Shown: positions 55,992-64,000 of the stretch, piece by piece | Numbering within the stretch: the stretch's first letter is position 1 | How the letters are laid out: every line of letters begins with the position of its first letter | NCBI RefSeq assembly: GCF_036924525.1 | Contig: NZ_JAZHRU010000001.1 | Location: forward strand, 4,989,001-5,053,000 | Origin: Bradyrhizobium sp. AZCC 1719 | GTDB taxonomy: Bacteria; Pseudomonadota; Alphaproteobacteria; Rhizobiales; Xanthobacteraceae | Direction: 5' to 3' | Length of the DNA stretch: 64,000 nucleotides | Position numbers and translations under genes: made by a program | The notes under the pieces: generated by a model | Databases searched by the model: none | Told to the model about the DNA's origin: nothing | What the model saw: only the letters and a program-made list of their open reading frames with translations

Positions 55992-56128
55992 GAATACCCC
56001 TTTTGGCTTACGGGACGGTTTCCGGAGCGCGACATTTCGCAGACGATCAAGGCATCGCGAACGAAATCAGGCCGCGGAAGCAGCCCTTTTCTTGTTTTTC
56101 AGTCGCAAACTTTCGGATAGCACCCGGC

Positions 56129-56533
<405 letters not shown>

Positions 56534-56568
56534 TTACCTGGCGCCGTCTGGTTTGATCCTTGCATCCG

Positions 56569-56610
56569 GCAAAGCCGGAACTGCTGCATGATTGCAAAGC
56601 CGGAACTGCT
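56569..56610. repeat. 17-bp direct repeat in the glnB leader
   Basis: GCAAAGCCGGAACTGCT occurs at 56569-56585 and again, identically, at 56594-56610, a 25-base period. The copies lie about 100-140 bases before glnB, downstream of the candidate sigma-54 promoter, so they would be within the leader RNA. Confidence 0.8.
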
Positions 56611-56669
56611 CATAATTTGCCGCTGACTGCGACCATCCTGAGCTCGGCTTTCCAACCGGCTTCCTCAAA

Positions 56670-56685
56670 AGCAGGGTCTATGCCA
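56670..56685 (-). promoter_or_regulatory. candidate sigma-54 promoter of glnB-glnA
   Basis: On the minus strand TGGCAT, seven spacer bases and TGCT give GG and GC exactly ten bases apart, the -24/-12 spacing required by RpoN. Nine of the twelve defined consensus positions match. It predicts a start near 56660 and a leader of about 190 bases. glnB of this group is known to have an NtrC-dependent promoter, which supports the call. Confidence 0.5.
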
Positions 56686-56879
56686 AGTTGTTAATGCGGC
56701 TGATTTCGGAACGTTATCAGACTTTTAACAGGCAAGTGAGAGAGGTTCACCGGCGGCTAGCATGATAGCGAAGCTTACAAAATAGGCAAACCGATCATTT
56801 CGTGTGCAGACGAGGCGAGGCAGGCCACCGGGCGACGGGGATATGCCTCCAGAAAAGGCGGACGGATCGAGGAATCGGC

Positions 56880-58379
56880 ATGGAAGTTTTGACCACGACC
56901 GAGATGGAGCGGGCCGACCGGCTGACGATCGCCGGCGGAACGCCCGGCTTCGCGCTGATGATGAGCGCCGGCCAGGCCGTGGCGGAGGCCGCGATGAATC
57001 TCGTCGAGGAGGGGCCGATCGTCGTGGTCGCCGGCCGCGGCAATAATGGCGGCGACGGCTTTGTGGCGGCCGCCGAACTCGCCGCACGCGGGCGCGAGGT
57101 TTCCGTCATCCTGCTGTGCGAGCGGGACAGCCTGCAGGGGGATGCCGCGCTCGCCGCGCGCGGCTGGAAATATCCGGTGCTGCCGTTCAACCCACAGGCG
57201 ATCGGCAAGCCGGCCCTGATCATCGACGCGCTGTTCGGCGCAGGTCTCAATCGTCCGGTCAAGGGCGATCCGCTCGAGATGATCGAGGCGATCAACGCCA
57301 ACGGCGCGCCGGTGCTGGCCGTCGACCTGCCGAGCGGCATCAACGGTACCACGGGCGCGATGATGGGCGCGGCGATCGACGCCGTCGAAACCGTCACCTT
57401 CTTCCGCCGCAAGCCGGCGCATCTGTTGATGCCCGGGCGCAAGCATTGCGGCCGCGTCCGCGTCGCCGAGATCGGCATCGATGCGCATGTGCTTGAGGAG
57501 ATGCGGCCGCAGACGTTCGAGAACGTTCCGCAGAGCTGGCAAAAATCCTTTCCGGTGCCTTCCATCGACGGCCACAAATATGCCCGCGGCCACGCCGTCG
57601 TGCTGTCGGGGGAACTGGCGTCGACGGGTGCGGCGCGGCTGGCGGCCCGTGGCGCGCTGCGGGCAGGGGCCGGCCTCGTCACCGTGGCCTCGCCGCGCGA
57701 TGCGCTCGCCGTCAATGCCGCGGCGCTGACGGCGGTGATGGTTCGCGCGGTCGATAACGTGGTCCAATTCGCCGACCTTGTGGGCGACAGGCGGCTCAAT
57801 TCCATCGTGATCGGGCCGGGCGCCGGCATCGGCGCCCGGACGCGCGATTTCGTCCATACGGCGCTTTCGACGAAACGGGGCCTCGTGCTCGACGCTGACG
57901 CGCTGACGAGTTTTGCAGAAGCGCCGGAGCGGCTGTTTGAGCAGATCAGGGCGAGCGAAGATCCGCAGGTCGTTCTGACCCCGCATGAGGGCGAGTTTCC
58001 GCGCCTGTTCAGCGACATCAGCAACAAGCACCCCGGCCGTTCGAAGCTGGAGCGGGTGCGCGACGCCGCCCAGCGCTCCAGCGCGGTGGTGCTGCTGAAG
58101 GGACCGGACACGGTGGTGGCTTCGCCCGACGGGCGCGCCAGCATCGCGTCGAATGCGCCGCCCTGGCTCGCGACGGCGGGAGCCGGCGATGTGTTGGCCG
58201 GCATGATCGCGGGGATGCTGGCGCAAGGCGTGCCGGCCTATGAAGCCGCCTGCATCGGCGTCTGGATGCACGGTGAAGCCGCGGGCGAGGCAGGGCCGGG
58301 CCTTATTGCAGAGGATTTGCCGGAGGTGCTGCCGGCAGTGTTCCGGCGGCTCTATGACGAGTTGGGGGTCGAATACTAA
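56880..58379 (+). CDS. nnr: bifunctional NAD(P)HX epimerase / ADP-dependent dehydratase
   Basis: This two-domain repair enzyme reverses hydration of NADH and NADPH. The 499-residue protein has the N-terminal YjeF epimerase domain (about 1-210; VVAGRGNNGGDGFVAA, LIIDALFGAGLNRPV, VDLPSGINGTTG) and the C-terminal ribokinase-like dehydratase domain (about 225-495; GHKYARGHAVVLSG, LVLDADALTSFAE, LTPHEGEFPRLF, WLATAGAGDVLAGMIAGMLAQG). ATG 56880 is where homology starts. It is divergent from glnB across 412 bases. Confidence 0.95.
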   Translation: MEVLTTTEMERADRLTIAGGTPGFALMMSAGQAVAEAAMNLVEEGPIVVVAGRGNNGGDGFVAAAELAARGREVSVILLCERDSLQGDAALAARGWKYPVLPFNPQAIGKPALIIDALFGAGLNRPVKGDPLEMIEAINANGAPVLAVDLPSGINGTTGAMMGAAIDAVETVTFFRRKPAHLLMPGRKHCGRVRVAEIGIDAHVLEEMRPQTFENVPQSWQKSFPVPSIDGHKYARGHAVVLSGELASTGAARLAARGALRAGAGLVTVASPRDALAVNAAALTAVMVRAVDNVVQFADLVGDRRLNSIVIGPGAGIGARTRDFVHTALSTKRGLVLDADALTSFAEAPERLFEQIRASEDPQVVLTPHEGEFPRLFSDISNKHPGRSKLERVRDAAQRSSAVVLLKGPDTVVASPDGRASIASNAPPWLATAGAGDVLAGMIAGMLAQGVPAYEAACIGVWMHGEAAGEAGPGLIAEDLPEVLPAVFRRLYDELGVEY

Positions 58380-58404
58380 GCCCGCGATTGATTATTAAAA
58401 GGTT

Positions 58405-58420
58405 GTAGTCTATAAACTAC
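58405..58420 (+). promoter_or_regulatory. toxin-antitoxin operator/promoter
   Basis: GTAGT-CTATAA-ACTAC is a perfect 5-bp inverted repeat around TATAAA, which can serve as the -10 box. Antitoxin binding here would give autorepression. It lies just before the toxin coding region. Confidence 0.6.
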
Positions 58421-58431
58421 GCGCGCTTGAG

Positions 58432-58719
58432 CTGAGGCAGACAGAGACGTTTCGAAAGTGGCGCCTGCGGCTCAGGGATCACCGAGTCCGCGCGATTATC
58501 GCGTCGCGGTTGGATCGGCTGGCACAAGGGCACGCAGGCGATGCTGAGCCGGTTGGCGAGGGCGTCAGCGAACTCCGTATCCACCACGGCCCCGGTTACC
58601 GCGTCTATTTTCAGCAGCGGGGAAACACGATCATTGTTCTGCTTTGCGGGGGCGACAAGAGCGCGCAGACGAAAGACATCAGGACAGCAAAACGGCTTGC
58701 CGCGGAATGGAGTGAATGA
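58432..58719 (+). CDS. HigB/RelE-type addiction module toxin (HI1419 family), start codon unclear
   Basis: The frame reads LRQTETFRKWRLRLRD, IIASRLDRLAQGH, GVSELRIHHGPGYRVYFQQRG and TIIVLLCGGDKSAQTKDI, the phage-derived Gp49/HI1419 toxin pattern (about 97 residues), an mRNA-interferase-like fold. The conserved N-terminus reads in frame from about 58432, yet no ATG, GTG or TTG exists between the upstream stop (58396) and TTG 58510. CTG 58432 or another rare start would be required. TTG 58510 would drop about 26 residues. The toxin may therefore be weakly expressed or dead. The antitoxin gene follows after one base. Confidence 0.72.
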   Translation: MRQTETFRKWRLRLRDHRVRAIIASRLDRLAQGHAGDAEPVGEGVSELRIHHGPGYRVYFQQRGNTIIVLLCGGDKSAQTKDIRTAKRLAAEWSE

Positions 58720-58720
58720 G

Positions 58721-59074
58721 ATGGGCGAAAGGCTGACTACTTATGATCCGGCTGAGGATTTGCTTTCTGACGAGGCCATCGCCGTGTTTATGGAGGAGGC
58801 CTTCAAGACCGAGGATGCCGGCTATATCGCTCATGCCCTTGGTGTCGTTGCCCGCGCCAAGGGCATGACGGAGATCGCCAAGGAGACCGGACTTTCACGC
58901 GAACAGCTCTATCGTTCGTTCAGCGCAAAAGGCAACCCGACCTTGAAGACGACAATTGCCGTGATGAAGGCGCTGGGGGTTGAACTCTCGGCCAAGTCCC
59001 ACGTCACTGAAGAGGCGGCCGTCGCTGTCCGACACAAGAGCCGCCGCGCCGGTTCATCGCGTCGCCTTGGCTAA
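58721..59074 (+). CDS. addiction module antidote protein (HI1420 family)
   Basis: The 117-residue antitoxin has the HI1420 layout: TTYDPAEDLLSDEAIAVFMEEAF, YIAHALGVVARAKGMTEIAKETGLSREQLYRSFS (helix-turn-helix), NPTLKTTIAVMKALGVEL, then a basic tail. It should bind the toxin and repress the operon through the 58405-58420 palindrome. Its stop overlaps the convergent mandelate-racemase-family gene by four bases (59071-59074). Confidence 0.88.
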   Translation: MGERLTTYDPAEDLLSDEAIAVFMEEAFKTEDAGYIAHALGVVARAKGMTEIAKETGLSREQLYRSFSAKGNPTLKTTIAVMKALGVELSAKSHVTEEAAVAVRHKSRRAGSSRRLG

Positions 59075-60156
59075 CTGGCGAGATACTTCGCCACCGCCGT
59101 CTCATTCCACGCCAGCCCCAGCCCCGGTCCACGCGCGGTGACCGTGCCATCGACGATCTTGGCGGGATGGGCAAGGATGACGCTGGCGAAATCCATAAAT
59201 TCGAGCCAGTGCGCGGTCGGCGTCACCGCCAGCATGTGGGCGCTGGCTTCGGCGAAGAGATGGCTCGACATCGGGATGTTGGCGGCTTCGGCTTGGGCGG
59301 CGACCTGCAACCAGCCGGTGACGCCGCCGCACTTCATCAGATCGGGCATGATGAAATCGCTGGCGCCTAGCGCGATCGCTTCCGCAAAGCCGCGCGGGAA
59401 CCACCAGTTCTCGCCGGCCTGAATCGGCGTCGGCGAAGTCTCGCGGACCTTGGCGTGTCCCGAGAGGTTTTCCTGCGGCACGGGTTCTTCGATCCAGTGC
59501 AAATCGTAGGGCGCGAGGCGAGCGATCCGGCGCGCGGCTTCCGCGGGATCGAGCGACTGGTTGAAGTCGATCATCAGCGCGATGTCGGGGCCGATGAGCG
59601 CGCGCAGGCCCTTGACGACGCGTTCGTCATTGGCGGCATCGCCATCGCCGCCCTTGATCTTGATGCCGCGAAACCCCTGCTCCAGCGAGCGGCGCAGCGC
59701 TCTTTCGTCCGCCACCGGATCGACCACGCCATAGCTGTCATAGGCCCGGATCGGTTTTGGCGAACCGCCGAGCAGTTCAACCACTGGCTTGCCGGCCAAC
59801 TGGCCGAGCGCGTCCCAATAGGCCATGTCGAGGCCGGACACCGCCATGCCGACCAGGCCCTGCCAGCCGAGCAGGCGGAATTTTGCGTCCATTGCCGCCA
59901 TCAGATCGTAGGGCGCAACCGGCTGGCCTACGAGTTCGCGCCCGATCTCTTCGATCAGGTGCACCAGCGGCTTCAGCGTCAGCTTGCTGTAGGCGAAAAT
60001 GTAGGAGTGACCTGCAACGCCCTGATCGGTCTCGACATCGATCAGGACCAACGGGCCCACATCGATCACGCCGAAGGCGTTCTTCACGGGGCGGGCGAGC
60101 GGCACGACGAGCGCTCGCGCCTTGACGCTGCGGATGGCGGGAATCGGCTTGCTCAT
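59071..60156 (-). CDS. mandelate racemase/muconate lactonizing enzyme family protein
   Basis: The 361-residue enolase-superfamily enzyme has the mandelate-racemase-subgroup residues: the KxK pair in FRGIKIKGGDG, metal ligands in LMIDFNQS, HWIEEPVPQ and IQAGENWW, Asp in IMPDLMKCGG and His in MSSHLFAEAS. Such enzymes abstract the proton next to a carboxylate (racemases or sugar-acid dehydratases). With the next gene 10 bases upstream on the same strand it may form a pair. The substrate is not predictable from sequence alone. Confidence 0.9.
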   Translation of the reverse strand: MSKPIPAIRSVKARALVVPLARPVKNAFGVIDVGPLVLIDVETDQGVAGHSYIFAYSKLTLKPLVHLIEEIGRELVGQPVAPYDLMAAMDAKFRLLGWQGLVGMAVSGLDMAYWDALGQLAGKPVVELLGGSPKPIRAYDSYGVVDPVADERALRRSLEQGFRGIKIKGGDGDAANDERVVKGLRALIGPDIALMIDFNQSLDPAEAARRIARLAPYDLHWIEEPVPQENLSGHAKVRETSPTPIQAGENWWFPRGFAEAIALGASDFIMPDLMKCGGVTGWLQVAAQAEAANIPMSSHLFAEASAHMLAVTPTAHWLEFMDFASVILAHPAKIVDGTVTARGPGLGLAWNETAVAKYLAS

Positions 60157-60166
60157 GGCTTGCTCC

Positions 60167-61477
60167 TCATTCGACTGCGTACCATCGCACCAGCCGCGGT
60201 GCCGCCCAGTCGGTCGCGACGGATTCGATCAGCCAGCGGCCGGCATGTTCGGCGGCAAAGGCGATGCGCTGGGTCTGGCCGGGCTCGATCGCCAGCGTAT
60301 CCAGCCAGAACGGCTTCCAGCCGTCGTCGAGCCGGTCCAGCAGGCGGAAGTGATGGCCGTGAAGGTGGAAGACGGTGGCGACCGCGGCGCGGTTGGTGAG
60401 CGCCAGCACCACGGTGCGGCCTTTCCTGGCGCGGAAGGCGGGCGGGGCACTCACGGCAAAATTGGCTGGCGTCATCCAGTCGCCGGAAGGTCCGCCCAGC
60501 GCAACATCGATCCGGATCGCCCCCTTGAGGTCGAGGCGCTCGGGCAGGCCGTTGGAGGGTAGCGGCGGGGCGGGTGGCAGCGGGGCCGCGCGGACCGGCG
60601 GTTCGCTGGAGACGACAAGCTTGCCGATCGGGCGGGCTTCCTTGCCATCATGCAGCGGGATCGCATGGGTCGTGCCTGCCGGAGCGGTCAAATCGATGAA
60701 GGCGTCGACCCGTCCGCCCGGCGCCAGTACCAGCGCGCCATTGCGGGCCTGGAACGGCTCCGATGGCTGACTGTCGATGGCCATGACCCGGACGTCGAGC
60801 CCTTCCAGTTTGATAGCCATAACAGAGCGTTGGCAGCCGCTGATAATGCGGAGCCTGATCCGTTCGTTGGTCCGACCTGAGAGTTCGAGCGAAGTCTGGC
60901 CGTTAATCGTATGGAGGGGCGAGGTGTCCTTCGGATCGATTCCCGGCGCGATCGCTGTTCCATCGGGCCTTGCCTGCCAGTCCTCGATCAGAAGCACCTC
61001 GTCGCGGTCGACGGCGACCGCCTCGGTTTCGCGAACGATCAACGGCCGTGCCCGCGTTGGTTGTGCCTGTCGATCACCAAGCAGCCCGGGGTCGCAGAGG
61101 AAGGTCCCGGCGTGGCGCAGGGGAAGCTGCAAGGTGGTCTTGCCACCGCTTGTGAGGGCCGTGCGCGCCGTGAGGGGGGCGTGAGCCGGAACGCCGTCCA
61201 TACCCCGCCAGTTGAGGACGACCGGCACCGGCAGCTCATTGGCAAAGGCGATCTCGGCCGTCTCGCCACGCTTGAAAGTGAGGTCGGGTCCTTGCAGCGA
61301 CCAGACCGGCGCGGACGTACCGCCCGGCCGGAGTGCGAGGGTCTCCGGCTTGGCCTGTAAGGTCAGCGGGGGAGTTGCCTGGGCTGCACCGGAAACCGGC
61401 CATATCGGGGCCAGCGCGGCGGCGCCCAGCCCGGCCATCAGCTCGCGTCGATCTAACGTTGATTTGGGGCTTGCCAT
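60167..61477 (-). CDS. multicopper-oxidase-fold protein lacking most copper ligands
   Basis: The 436-residue protein has a twin-arginine-like leader (LDRRELMAGLGAAALAP) and three cupredoxin-like domains. Of the four copper motifs only the third is intact (FHLHGHHF, His371/373/375). The first HWH is NWR (89-91), the second HxH is CDP (128-130) and the HCH of the last motif is ESV (418-420). Type 1 copper and most of the trinuclear site are therefore absent, and oxidase activity is not expected. It may be a structural or binding relative, like FtsP/SufI. ATG 61477 is preferred. Confidence 0.85.
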   Translation of the reverse strand: MASPKSTLDRRELMAGLGAAALAPIWPVSGAAQATPPLTLQAKPETLALRPGGTSAPVWSLQGPDLTFKRGETAEIAFANELPVPVVLNWRGMDGVPAHAPLTARTALTSGGKTTLQLPLRHAGTFLCDPGLLGDRQAQPTRARPLIVRETEAVAVDRDEVLLIEDWQARPDGTAIAPGIDPKDTSPLHTINGQTSLELSGRTNERIRLRIISGCQRSVMAIKLEGLDVRVMAIDSQPSEPFQARNGALVLAPGGRVDAFIDLTAPAGTTHAIPLHDGKEARPIGKLVVSSEPPVRAAPLPPAPPLPSNGLPERLDLKGAIRIDVALGGPSGDWMTPANFAVSAPPAFRARKGRTVVLALTNRAAVATVFHLHGHHFRLLDRLDDGWKPFWLDTLAIEPGQTQRIAFAAEHAGRWLIESVATDWAAPRLVRWYAVE

Positions 61478-61558
61478 CGGACCGATGTGGACCATTTTCT
61501 GATGTGCCTGTCCTAGCTGTGACGCCTTGCCCCGGGGCTGTCAAAAAGGGCCATTTTT

Positions 61559-61588
61559 TTGCTGCGGAGGTGTAGGCTCATGTTATAA
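61559..61588 (+). promoter_or_regulatory. possible tRNA-Leu promoter
   Basis: TTGCTG (61559-61564) and TTATAA (61583-61588) are 18 bases apart, about 45 bases before the tRNA. The boxes are moderate matches only. Confidence 0.4.
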
Positions 61589-61632
61589 GCCCGCCGCCCG
61601 CGGCATCGCGGCCGGGTATGGATGGTTTTCAC

Positions 61633-61717
61633 GCGGGCGTGGCGGAACTGGTAGACGCGCTGGATTTAGGTTCCAGTGACGAAAGTTGTGGGGGTTCGAG
61701 TCCCTCCGCCCGCACCA
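61633..61717 (+). tRNA. tRNA-Leu (anticodon TAG)
   Basis: An 85-base class II tRNA: acceptor GCGGGCG/CGCCCGC, anticodon stem CTGGA/TCCAG with loop TTTAGGT (TAG), a long variable arm (TGACGAAAGTTGTG), T loop TTCGAGT, and an encoded CCA. It precedes tig. Confidence 0.96.
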
Positions 61718-61887
61718 AGCGCTCTATCCAAGCGTTTGCATGACGAATACTGGAGGGCTTGCCTCCCCCTATGGGGGAGCCAAGGTCAGCCGAACCACCG
61801 GCGCAGGGCTGCAAGGCTTGCGCGTCGAACAAAATTAGACACTGCCGGGCTGTTTTGGCCCGGCGCAAGCGGAAGAAGATTGACACC

Positions 61888-63252
61888 ATGCAGGTCACCG
61901 AAACCCTCGCCGAGGGATTGAAGCACGAGTTCAAGGTCAGCGTTCCCGCATCGGACCTCGATGCAAAGGCCGATGCCAAGCTGGTCGATCTCAAGGACAA
62001 GGTGAAGCTCAATGGCTTCCGTCCCGGCAAGGTGCCGGTCAGCCATCTGAAGAAGGTGTATGGCCGCTCGGTGATGGCCGAGACCATCGACCAGACCATC
62101 CGCGACACTAACACGCAGATCTTCACCGATCGCGGTTTCCGCCTTGCGACCGAGCCCAAGATCACGTTGCCGACCGAGCAGAAAGAGGTCGAGGAACTGC
62201 TCGCGGGCAAGAGCGACCTGACCTACACGGTGGCGATCGAGGTGGTGCCGACGATCCAGCTCGCCGATTTCAAGACCTTCTCGGTGGAGAAGCCGGTGGT
62301 CGAAGTGACCGACGCCGAGGTCGATGAGGCGATCAAGCGCATCGCCGACCAGAACCGTCCCTATGCCGCGAAGGCCGAGGGCGCCAAGGCCGAAACCGGC
62401 GATCGGGTCACCATCAGCTTCAAGGGCAGCATTAACGGCACCCCGTTCGACGGCGGCACCGGTGAGGGCATTCCGGTCGTGATCGGCACCGGACAGTTCA
62501 TTCCGGGTTTTGAGGAACAACTCGTCGGCATCGGAACGGGCGAAACCCGCACGCTGAAAGTGTCGTTCCCGAAGAATTACGCCAGCGAGAAGCTCGCCGG
62601 CCAGCCGGCCGAGTTCGAGACCACGGCAACCCTGATCGAAGCCCCGGGCGAGACTGAGATCAACGACGAGTTTGCAAAAACGCTTGGCCTGGAATCGCTC
62701 GACAAGCTGAAGGAGGCCGCGCGCGAGCGGCTGGTCGCCGAGTTCGCCGGTGCCACGCGCCAGCGCGTCAAGCGCGCGCTGCTCGACCGTCTCGACGACA
62801 GCCACAAATTCGAGGCGCCGCCGTCACTGATCGAGGAAGAGTTCAATCTGATGTGGAACTCGATCAAGGCCGAGATGGAATCCTCCGGCAAGACCTTTGC
62901 CGACGAGGACACCACCGAAGAGGCGGCCAAGGAAGAGTACAAGAAGATCGCCGACCGCCGCGTCCGGCTCGGCCTCGTGCTGTCGGAGATCGGCGAGAAG
63001 AACAAGATCACCGTGACCGATGACGAAGTCAGTCGCGCGGTGATCGAGCGGGCGCGATCGATGCCCGGTCGCGAGAAGGAGGTCTGGGACTACTATCGTA
63101 ACAATGCCAATGCGCTGGCCCAGCTTCGTGCGCCGATTTATGAAGACAAGGTGGTCGATTTCATCCTCGAACTCGCTAACGTGACCGAAAAGAAGGTGTC
63201 GCGCGAGGACCTGTTCAAGGACGACGAGGCCGACGAGAAGAGCGCAGCCTGA
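61888..63252 (+). CDS. tig: trigger factor
   Basis: Trigger factor is the ribosome-bound peptidyl-prolyl isomerase and chaperone for nascent chains. The 454-residue protein has the ribosome-docking signature GFRPGKVP at about residues 43-50, an FKBP-type PPIase domain (about 160-245; [36 protein letters not shown]) and the C-terminal chaperone arms. The tail ends [13 protein letters not shown] 61888 is where homology starts. clpP follows at 267 bases, the usual tig-clpP-clpX order. Confidence 0.96.
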   Translation: MQVTETLAEGLKHEFKVSVPASDLDAKADAKLVDLKDKVKLNGFRPGKVPVSHLKKVYGRSVMAETIDQTIRDTNTQIFTDRGFRLATEPKITLPTEQKEVEELLAGKSDLTYTVAIEVVPTIQLADFKTFSVEKPVVEVTDAEVDEAIKRIADQNRPYAAKAEGAKAETGDRVTISFKGSINGTPFDGGTGEGIPVVIGTGQFIPGFEEQLVGIGTGETRTLKVSFPKNYASEKLAGQPAEFETTATLIEAPGETEINDEFAKTLGLESLDKLKEAARERLVAEFAGATRQRVKRALLDRLDDSHKFEAPPSLIEEEFNLMWNSIKAEMESSGKTFADEDTTEEAAKEEYKKIADRRVRLGLVLSEIGEKNKITVTDDEVSRAVIERARSMPGREKEVWDYYRNNANALAQLRAPIYEDKVVDFILELANVTEKKVSREDLFKDDEADEKSAA

Positions 63253-63519
63253 TCGATTTGGTCAGGCCGGCATTAATGATGAACGGCGATAGCGGCGTGG
63301 TGACGGCACCCGTCGCTATGAGAGCGGCTGCGAATCAGTTTGAACTTCTCTCATTCGGCTCCGCAATTGCCCGGCCTTGTCGCCAGGAAATTGGCTCATA
63401 TCTGTGAGTTGAGTTGAAGTCCTGCATCACGGGACGTTTGTCCGCACACGGCAATGATACCTGCCTTGCCGATGGATGTTCGTCCCGCTTGTTCTCTATC
63501 CGAACCCTTGGGGTGATTA

Positions 63520-64000
63520 ATGCGCGATCCCGTTGAAACCTACATGAACCTCGTTCCGATGGTGGTCGAGCAGACCAACCGCGGCGAACGCGCCTACGAC
63601 ATTTTCTCGCGGCTTCTGAAGGAGCGCATCATCTTCCTTACCGGTCCGGTCGAAGATGGCATGTCGACGCTCGTCGTCGCGCAGCTTCTGTTCCTCGAAG
63701 CGGAGAATCCGAAGAAGGAAATCTCGATGTACATCAACTCGCCCGGCGGCGTGGTGACATCGGGGCTTGCGATCTACGACACCATGCAATTCATCCGTCC
63801 GCCGGTGTCGACGCTGTGCACCGGGCAGGCGGCCTCGATGGGTTCGCTGCTGCTCGCGGCCGGTGAAAAGGACATGCGCTTCTCGCTGCCCAATTCGCGC
63901 ATCATGGTGCATCAGCCTTCCGGCGGCTTCCAGGGCCAGGCCACCGACATCATGCTGCATGCGCAGGAGATTCTGAATCTCAAGAAGCGCCTCAACGAAA
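63520..64000 (+). CDS. clpP: ATP-dependent Clp protease proteolytic subunit, 3' truncated
   Basis: ClpP is the serine peptidase barrel used by ClpX and ClpA. About 160 of about 210 residues are in the window. The catalytic Ser lies in [13 protein letters not shown] and His in [13 protein letters not shown]; the Asp lies beyond the window end. [18 protein letters not shown] is also typical. The start ATG 63520 follows GGGGTGATTA. It continues past 64000. Confidence 0.96.
   Translation, partial: MRDPVETYMNLVPMVVEQTNRGERAYDIFSRLLKERIIFLTGPVEDGMSTLVVAQLLFLEAENPKKEISMYINSPGGVVTSGLAIYDTMQFIRPPVSTLCTGQAASMGSLLLAAGEKDMRFSLPNSRIMVHQPSGGFQGQATDIMLHAQEILNLKKRLNE

Noticed and set aside
56569..56600. Second sigma-54-like box inside the glnB direct repeats
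   Set aside because: The GG and GC elements there are 11 or 12 bases apart, not the required 10.

Overview
The window is GC-rich chromosomal DNA from an alphaproteobacterium, most likely Bradyrhizobium or a close relative in the same family. The evidence is gene order (fabH-ihfA-merR-tRNA-Pro at the left end, tRNA-Leu-tig-clpP at the right end, glnB-glnA, nrtR-nadABC, a GcrA paralogue) together with several families of palindromic extragenic repeats of a kind I associate with that group. The genus call is recognition from memory, not a search result. I see no prophage, insertion sequence, CRISPR array or rRNA operon.

Left part (1-13 kb): the end of fabH, ihfA and a MerR regulator; tRNA-Pro(GGG); a 42-residue membrane mini-protein; two paired hypothetical envelope proteins; a DapA-fold lyase with an SDR; a short GcrA-type regulator behind a ribbon-helix-helix-like gene; a GrlR-like protein; an acetamidase/formamidase; a YdcF-type membrane protein; a DUF169 protein; and two tandem saccharopine-dehydrogenase-like paralogues. 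The second paralogue is broken by a perfect 269-bp internal tandem duplication.

13-22.5 kb is an exopolysaccharide locus: Wzy/ligase-type membrane protein, undecaprenyl-phosphate sugar transferase, GT4 glycosyltransferase, a tiny lipoprotein, a GumC/Wzc-type chain-length protein whose P-loop is degenerate, a GNAT/BioF2-type gene frameshifted in a C4 run, and a polysaccharide-deacetylase homologue that has lost all three metal ligands. 22.5-29.8 kb carries heme A synthase, an FTR1 iron permease and NAD biosynthesis: nadA-nadB-nadC overlap by 4 bp each and lie behind a Nudix-related repressor (NrtR) with two palindromic operators directly before nadA. 30-34.6 kb holds O-acetylhomoserine sulfhydrylase, a CoA-binding protein, an enoyl-CoA hydratase, a thioesterase, and rplM-rpsI with a clear promoter and terminator.

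36-43.7 kb is the most interesting metabolic unit: a divergent IclR regulator with a palindrome in the intergenic region, then a tight operon of DapA-type lyase, FAD-linked oxidase, DUF1537 four-carbon-acid kinase, PdxA2-type dehydrogenase, iron alcohol dehydrogenase and a TctC/Bug binding protein. It reads as uptake and breakdown of a C4 (or C4-releasing) sugar acid, and this exact combination may be undescribed.

44-54 kb contains a secreted single-heme c-type propeller protein, an ABM-domain protein, an AI-2E-family exporter, a class-I amidotransferase hydrolase, a hybrid histidine kinase, about 1.1 kb of non-coding repeats, and two hypothetical genes each followed by the same 71-bp terminator cassette. 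54.5-64 kb holds glnB-glnA with a candidate sigma-54 promoter, the NAD(P)HX repair enzyme nnr, an HI1419/HI1420-type toxin-antitoxin pair whose toxin lacks a normal start codon, a mandelate-racemase-family enzyme, a multicopper-oxidase homologue missing most copper ligands, tRNA-Leu(TAG), tig and the beginning of clpP.
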